Source: Pardosa pseudoannulata (lineage: Eukaryota; Arthropoda; Arachnida; Araneae; Lycosidae). Taken from it: DNA of 64,000 bases. A model generated the notes under the pieces. It saw only the letters and a program-made list of their open reading frames with translations, was not told where the DNA came from and did no database searches. The stretch is taken from assembly GCA_032207245.1 (NCBI GenBank), contig JAGEOH010000241.1, positions 1 to 64,000 of the forward strand. The letters run 5' to 3'. The translations under genes and the position numbers were made by a program. This document shows positions 58,063 to 64,000 of the stretch, in pieces (position 1 is the first letter of the stretch; every line of letters starts with the position of its first letter).

Positions 58063-59881
58063 GTTGGTATTGAGGGTTTTCTAAAAATTTTAATTGGTAA
58101 CGATGAAATATTTTTTTAAACTACTGTTTTTTCTCATTGCTAAAAATACAATTTTGGATGCTTCTGAATTATTATTATTATTATTTTTCAAATTTGAAAA
58201 CTTTTTGTAAGTATAATTTTTTTGCAACTTATCATGTCTCCCATTGCCTTAGTCCAATGAAATATGAACATTAGCTTCATCAACAATAACAAATTTGAAC
58301 AGATGCTAATTAGAATTAATATTTATTTATATATATATGCAATATGTAATAAATGCCAGTTGAGATGCAACGAATGCAACACATGTATTCATCAATACAT
58401 ATGTTCCTGCACTGATTCTACTATAAAGTGGAATATGTGCAAGCAAGTACATTTTTTGTGTTAGCCAAAGAGATGCTGCTAGGAACACCAATTCAAACCA
58501 AACAAGAAAGGAAGTACTAGGACCAATGGTAACTGATGAAAAAGATCCAGAGTCTGAGGTTATTTTAAAAGAATTAAGGGGAGAAATTAATGTATAGAAT
58601 GTACAAGTTCATGAACAGGAACATAAAATCCTTAAGGAGAGCTATATAAATTGAATTGACTCACTTGAAACACCAAAACAATATGCTTTAATGAAACAAA
58701 CTCTGAAATCATTAGTTCCAAAATTAAATGCAATAAAGATAATAAACACATCAAAAACATTTCCTAAAACTGCTAAAATTCCTGGTAATGCTAATGTAAT
58801 GCCACAAAGAATGTTCCATATGACAAACACAAACAAAAAAAAACGTCCAATGAAATTATTGCTCTGGATAATATTTGCTGAGGATGTTGCTCTCTCTGTA
58901 ATGAATCACAAGGGTACACATTTCTCTTAAATTTCCCATTTTGTGAATTGCCGATTTAAAACCAATTTTGAACAATTTGTTTTCTTCCACTGAACCCTTC
59001 ATTCAAAACATAATGATTGTGTTCTGTTTTTATCTTAAAATTGAATGCATAACATATGTTGTGTTAAACGTCAAAAATTAGGGGTTGGTAAACATTTTGA
59101 TAAAAAAAAAAAGATCATATCAATTAGACAGCTTTAATTTAAATCAGGTTTAACAAATTAAATTAGATTTAAAAAATATTAACTAAACATTACAAATGAA
59201 GTTATTTAATTTATGATTAAATATATTGTAATTATTAATTAAATTTTCTCTATCCTCTTAACTTCGCTAATGTGTGCAATATTATTTACATATAACAAAT
59301 TATGTATTAAATGCAAAGTAAGATTTCTCTTAGACAAATTTCTATAAACTGTTTACGTTTTTTCACTGTTCTCAAACATAAGAACTGTTTATTTTTTAAA
59401 TCAGTTTTTTAAGCACAAACACAAAAACAAACACAAACACAAAACAAACAAACACAAAAACAATTACACATGAAAATATGGGATTAATGTAAGATTAAGA
59501 GAAAATCGTGAAAGGAATTTGATTTGGCCAGAAATTTCATTACTAAAAATAGGATATTTTAACCTTATTTCTCCTTTGCAAATGGGAGGGTATGAGATGA
59601 GTTACTGTAATTTCTAATTCTGCCATTGAAGCCCTATATTCATGCTATGAAAAATTTATGGTTTAAAACTTCATGAAGTATGAAAAGAAATATTCTTGAT
59701 TTAAATCAGTGATTTATTCAAAAATCCAGTGATTTGAATCATGATTTAGAGCAAGATGATTTAAATAAACCATTATTAGAATATAAAATTTTCTAATTGC
59801 ATTCATACATTTAGTAATATTTATTAACATTGGCTCATATTTGAAAGAAAAAAAATCACCATTTTAAAAACTATTTTCTAG
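58063..59881 (+). other. Last intron of the SENP6/7-like gene
   Basis: Holds the SWIM-finger transposase relic at 58264-58860. The rest is AT-rich, with A/C-rich low-complexity sequence near 59410-59465. Nothing further is recognised. Confidence 0.6.
58264..58860 (+). pseudogene. Transposase C-terminus relic with SWIM-type zinc finger
   Basis: One frame (58264-58464) reads CNKCQLRCNECNTCIHQY, then CSCTDSTIKWNMCKQVHFLC. C-S-C-x9-C-K-x-x-H fits a SWIM finger (CxCxnCxH) with the usual CKH changed to CKQ. After a frame change, another frame runs with two stops and ends LVPKLNAIKII, then NVMPQRMFHMT and a basic KKKRP, as MULE-type transposable-element proteins with SWIM fingers do in my memory. 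It is decayed; class assignment is tentative. Confidence 0.5.
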
Positions 59882-59965
59882 GATCCCATTCTATGTTTTG
59901 AAAATCCTATGCCAACACTGGAAAACTGGTTTCCAAGAACTTGTATTTCAAACAAAAGGAAGTAA
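59882..59965 (+). CDS. SENP6/7: SENP6/7-like SUMO protease, last coding exon
   Basis: Begins after TTTTCTAG in phase 0 and encodes DPILCFENPMPTLENWFPR, then CISNKRK and TAA (59963-59965). This matches the SENP6/7 ending NPIxxFExPxxLxNWFPR followed by a basic tail. The same frame stays open for 28 more codons after the TAA, to a TAA at 60050-60052, with a plausible charged tail (IKDVIPEKMIKKLKTMDSG). The first TAA may thus be the true stop or a late nonsense change; the catalytic domain is complete in either case. Confidence 0.9.
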   Translation, partial: DPILCFENPMPTLENWFPRTCISNKRK

Positions 59966-60352
59966 ATCAAGGATGTGATTCCAGAAAAGATGATTAAGAA
60001 ACTCAAAACAATGGATTCAGGCTCTTCTGATGTTGTTGCCATTTCGCCTTAAAATTAAAAAGTCTAGGAGGGAATTTATAAATAGAATACAAGAATGTAT
60101 GTAGAAATTTTTTTTCTGTAAAGAATCTGATAAAACTATTAAATTTTAAGTCAGTATAATCATTTTTATTATCTGATTTTATGGGTGGTGTTTTGCATAT
60201 TTGTATCCATTAAATTACAATTTCACTATCATTTGAAATTACTACACAGTAAGTTGTTTATATAACAAACATTAATAACTTAATTTGAGTGTCCATTGAT
60301 AGAGCAAATTTTGGGGGGAAATTATAAGTATTATAATTTGTGTATATCGCTG

Positions 60353-60353
<1 letters not shown>

Positions 60354-60420
<67 letters not shown>
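60354..60420. repeat. (TA)n microsatellite
   Basis: About 66 bp of alternating TA, followed by ATGTATGTATGTATA. Confidence 0.95.
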
Positions 60421-60427
<7 letters not shown>

Positions 60428-60555
60428 TGTATGTATATACTCATTTAAAATGTATGACAAAAAAATGTAGGTTGGTTTAAAATTTTTTATATAGTGTCTT
60501 AGCATATGCTTATAATGTAAGAGACATTTCAGTTAAAATGTAAGTTGGAATACTT

Positions 60556-60561
60556 AATAAA
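60556..60561 (+). terminator. Candidate polyadenylation signal (AATAAA)
   Basis: First AATAAA more than 500 bp after the stop of the protease gene. A GT-rich stretch (TGTTCTGTGCC) follows within 10-20 bp, as expected downstream of a cleavage site. Transcript data would decide. Confidence 0.3.
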
Positions 60562-61400
60562 AATGTTCTGTGCCTACAGTCATGTGTTCACATAAAAGTT
60601 AACACTTTTAAACAAACAAGATTTCCTCTGAAGGACAATTTTAAAATGTATTTTAAATAAATCTGCTACATGCTTCTTTAAATGATTTGAGGGTATATTC
60701 AAATTTATAAAATAAATAAACTTGTATGATCTCAGTTTTGGAAGAAAAGTTCTTAATTTTGTTTCAAAAAGTATTTAATTTTTATAATTTATTTCAATTT
60801 TACATATTTTTGACATATTCTATAAATTATATTCTATTTTTTTGCCATTTACATTAGATACTTTTTTAAGGCTATACTTAAAAAGTATAATTCTATCTTA
60901 TTTGCCGAACGCAAGTACTAATATGTTTGCATTACATATGCAACCCATCATTTTAAACTCTAACATTGTTTTTGAAAGTACAAGCCATTAAACGATTATA
61001 TATTCTACTCTTATAATTTTTATGCATTTGAGTATATACATATTTATGTCATTATTTCCTTTTCTTTGGGAGTATTTTGTTTATGATAAATTTCAGTGTT
61101 ACATTGTAATTACTTGTTTCTGAATAGACTTGTTAATGTTTGAGACTAATATCTGGAGTACTTAGAATCAGTTTTGGCTGTAAAATTTCTTTCTTTTATG
61201 AACAGACAGTTGTGCTGTTGCTGTTCATAAAACATCAACTGAAAGTGAAATTTACTGGTCAGTTAGTCTACATTAATCTATATATGTATCTCCAATTAAC
61301 TCACTGTAAAAAACCAAATTACAAAGTTCAGTTTTGTTTAAATCCTTTTTTATTTTATTGTTATGTTTTTAAAATAAAGCCTACTATTGTATTTGTGTGA

Positions 61401-64000
61401 AAGATCTAAAATTTGCATTGTTACTTCAGTAGGAAAAGAGATGCTTTATATACATATATGTTGTATTGTTGAGTTTTGTTGAAACTTATATGTGAAAGGT
61501 AGCATTAACTGGGTTTATTGCTTTCATGCACACTGTGTGCTTCTGTGATTTTTTTTTCTTTGTGTGAAATCTCATTATTCTAGTTAAGCAATATAAAATG
61601 TATATTTGTGTGTTTTCCTCTTTTCTTGTCAGTATTACAATCTACCCTTTCTTTTGTCCTTTATTCATGATAAAATATTCTTCATAATGAACCTTTTAAA
61701 TGTGATTTTTATGAAATTTTTACTTTAGGTGTCTGGTATGATACAATGAAGTGATCTTTAAAAGCTTATAACTAGTATTTATTTGCAGCACTTAAAGTAG
61801 AGTGCATATCTCAGTTCATTAGAGAAACTATTTTTTGTACTTTTTTTTTCCAATTAGGAGTATTGAGAACTCTTTCAAAGTTTATATCATAGCAATCTTA
61901 AAATCATCCCTGCTAAAGTTTTAGTATCAGATTAAAGCAATGTATTATAACAAAATGCCAAATAAATTTTAATTTTTAAAATGTTCATTCCTGTCAATTA
62001 TATCTTTCAATTATTTTTTTTGTTTGTTTGTTTTATGAATGTAAAAAAACTTCTGTTAAGCCATACTATCAGACATTCTTCTGTGACTATATGCTGTGGA
62101 AGTTTGATTAAAATGATAAATATGAGAAAAGAGATCTAAAATGAACATTCTCTCACATCCAAAGATTTCTTTATTTGGCTATGCTTCCATCTTAGGAAAA
62201 AAAACTTTTTTATTCTTGCAATTAAAAATAAGTTAAAAATTAATTTAGGACAGTTTTACCCCCCCCCTAGAATATGTAATTATTTTAGATATCAGTTAAA
62301 AATTACAGTTAAAATTGGTAAATATTTTGCTTTGCTATTTAAAAAAGAAATGTTATTATTTGAACATTTTGTTGATATTTTATTAGATTTATTTAACAGT
62401 TTTAGTGTCTTCCACAAAGTAGGTCTGTATAGAATCCCAAAGCAAACTCTGATATGTTTGTTTTGTCTTTGCATGAAGTAATGTTCTACATTGTAGTTTT
62501 TTATTAAAATGGCCAGCAAATCTTCGTGCCTAATGGGTCTATGATGAAAGACTAAGTGCTTACTCTACTAGAAATAATCAATGTAATGGTATATTTTTTA
62601 TTACAATGGTCAAGATAAATTGTTCTAATGTCATGCATGTGAAAACACCATTCTATCAATGTAAATTTATTCTGTATTATTTTTAAAATTTCTATACAGT
62701 TTTTTATCATCTTTATAATGGTTTAAAACCATCGGCCTTTCTCAAAAATTGAGACTACTATATAACATTATACAATATCACTTTTATTTGTCTATTTATG
62801 TTTTATATTAGATATAGGAATATATCTGATGTGAACTCCATAAAAGTATCATATTCAACTAAAACAGGAACTATATCATTTTTTTAATCACATTTATGAC
62901 AGCAAAATGTAAATGTTTCCCTGAAACTTTAATGTACAATTGGTATGATGCTGCTCAAACATTGAAATGCAAGTAAAAATATTTATACTCAAAATCACAT
63001 TGGCTGAAATTAATCATTAGATGTCCTTACTATTAAAGTCTAGGATTTCTGTGCTGCTCTCGCTAGAAAATGTTCATGTATAAGCTTTTAGGCTCTATAT
63101 AAGAAGTCAGATGAAGGGATTGCTACATTCTTTTATCTGTTTTGTAAAATTGATAATTTTATTTAATTATGCAATTTTCATACTTTTATTTAGAATTAAA
63201 TTAATGCTTTTATATTTTTTATAGCTAATGTTAGTGTATATCTTTATCATAATCCAGATTTTAATCATATACTATATTCTCATCTTACTAATCTGATAGC
63301 AGATTAGAAAATTCATTTATTGCCTTTTTTTATCTTTAAAAATTATTGCATTCATTTAAAGATTATCATCACATATGTGAAAATGCCTTTAAAAAATTTA
63401 ATAGTTACTATTTTTTATCAGTTTCTACCAAAAATTCCTGGCTTAGCATATTTAGGACTGCTTTTAATATTGCTGTTATTTGTTTCTTTTTATAGTGTAC
63501 TCAATAATATTTAGATAAAATAGATATTTGTTTAATAAAATGTTCAAAAGGTATTAAATTATATGCATATTTTAATCTTTACTTTATAATTTTTTTTCTG
63601 GTAATGAAAAACCTTATTTTGGAGAAAAAAATTAATACAAATTTGTTCTGTAAATAGAAGGTAAAAAAATAATAAAACTTATCTGAACATTAACAAGTTG
63701 AAAAATAAGCTAAAAAAAATGCATAAAAACTTAAGTTAAACTTTTTTTAGTTTCAAAAATTAAATGTAGAACTTGTTAAAATAACATATTTCTAGAGAAA
63801 CACTTCATTGTATAATACTGTAAATTATTGAAATATACAAATAGCTTTATGTTTCACTAAATGTTTTCAGTATACAGGATTGTGTTTAATAGTTTCATTT
63901 GCTTTCATACATGCTTATAGTGAGAATGAGTATGTTACTTAAACTTTTTTTTTATTCTGGTCATTTTTCTAAAATTATGCCTGTATTTCATCGCCAGTGA
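61401..64000. other. AT-rich intergenic sequence, nothing recognised
   Basis: Short open frames (for example 62519-62292 on the minus strand and 63320-63514) have no splice context or family resemblance. No terminal repeats or RNA genes were seen. Confidence 0.5.

Larger units (their letters stand above)
59966..61400 (+). other. Probable 3' UTR of the SENP6/7-like gene
   Basis: AT-rich, without genes. Contains a (TA)n tract at 60354-60420. Several AATAAA words occur (60556-60561, 60709-60716 region, 61372-61377); any could end the transcript. Confidence 0.4.

Overview
The window looks like a stretch of an arthropod nuclear genome, possibly a chelicerate such as a spider. That taxonomic guess rests on general character only: very AT-rich DNA, long introns, Tc1 and CACTA-like DNA transposons, Ty3/Gypsy elements, and an I/R1/LOA-group LINE ending in short tandem repeats. 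No prokaryotic gene organisation is present. The only host gene I can support is a SUMO-specific cysteine protease of the SENP6/SENP7 (Ulp2) branch on the + strand. I found nine coding exons between 15984 and 59965, each bounded by AG/GT, and all but one exon junction is in phase. The catalytic His, Asp, Gln and Cys all lie in these exons. The first exons lie upstream of 15984 or outside the window, and one short exon between 55975 and 57915 is missing from my model.

Layout. 1-7121: a Ty3/Gypsy element (LTRs 1119-1334 and 6904-7121) with gag, protease, RT, RNase H and integrase, broken by frameshifts and two TGG-to-TGA stops. A second, partial copy lies upstream and shares the left LTR. The leader between primer site and gag holds a DnaJ J-domain fragment and a ~133-bp triple tandem repeat. 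7122-14706: a very large inverted repeat, two ~3.64-kb arms around a ~300-bp spacer, with mirrored decayed transposase-like sequence near the centre. 14700-15300: 55-bp tandem repeats. 15984-59965: the protease gene.

The introns of the protease gene are loaded with mobile DNA: a degraded Tc1 element (17770-18972); a 5.4-kb LINE (22972-28393) whose target-site duplication copies the splice donor of exon 3; an older related LINE fragment (28.75-29.44 kb); an LTR element on the minus strand (A, 29857-35060); Tc1 ends enclosing a 4.8-kb block with remnants of a TNP2-like transposase and a DUF4806-like protein (39382-44456); the same LTR family on the plus strand (B, 47001-51540), inserted inside a pogo/Tigger-like MITE (46557-51634); tRNA-derived SINEs; and a SWIM-finger transposase relic (58.26-58.86 kb). 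The rest is AT-rich intron or 3' flank with microsatellites.

Most of the coding signal therefore belongs to mobile elements. The candidates most worth following are the J-domain in the Gypsy leader, the large palindrome, the two-gene CACTA-like block with AGACGTCT-type subterminal repeats, and the LTR family whose single ~780-residue ORF fuses a Gag-like head to an integrase remnant. All sequence similarities were judged by eye and no database search was run.
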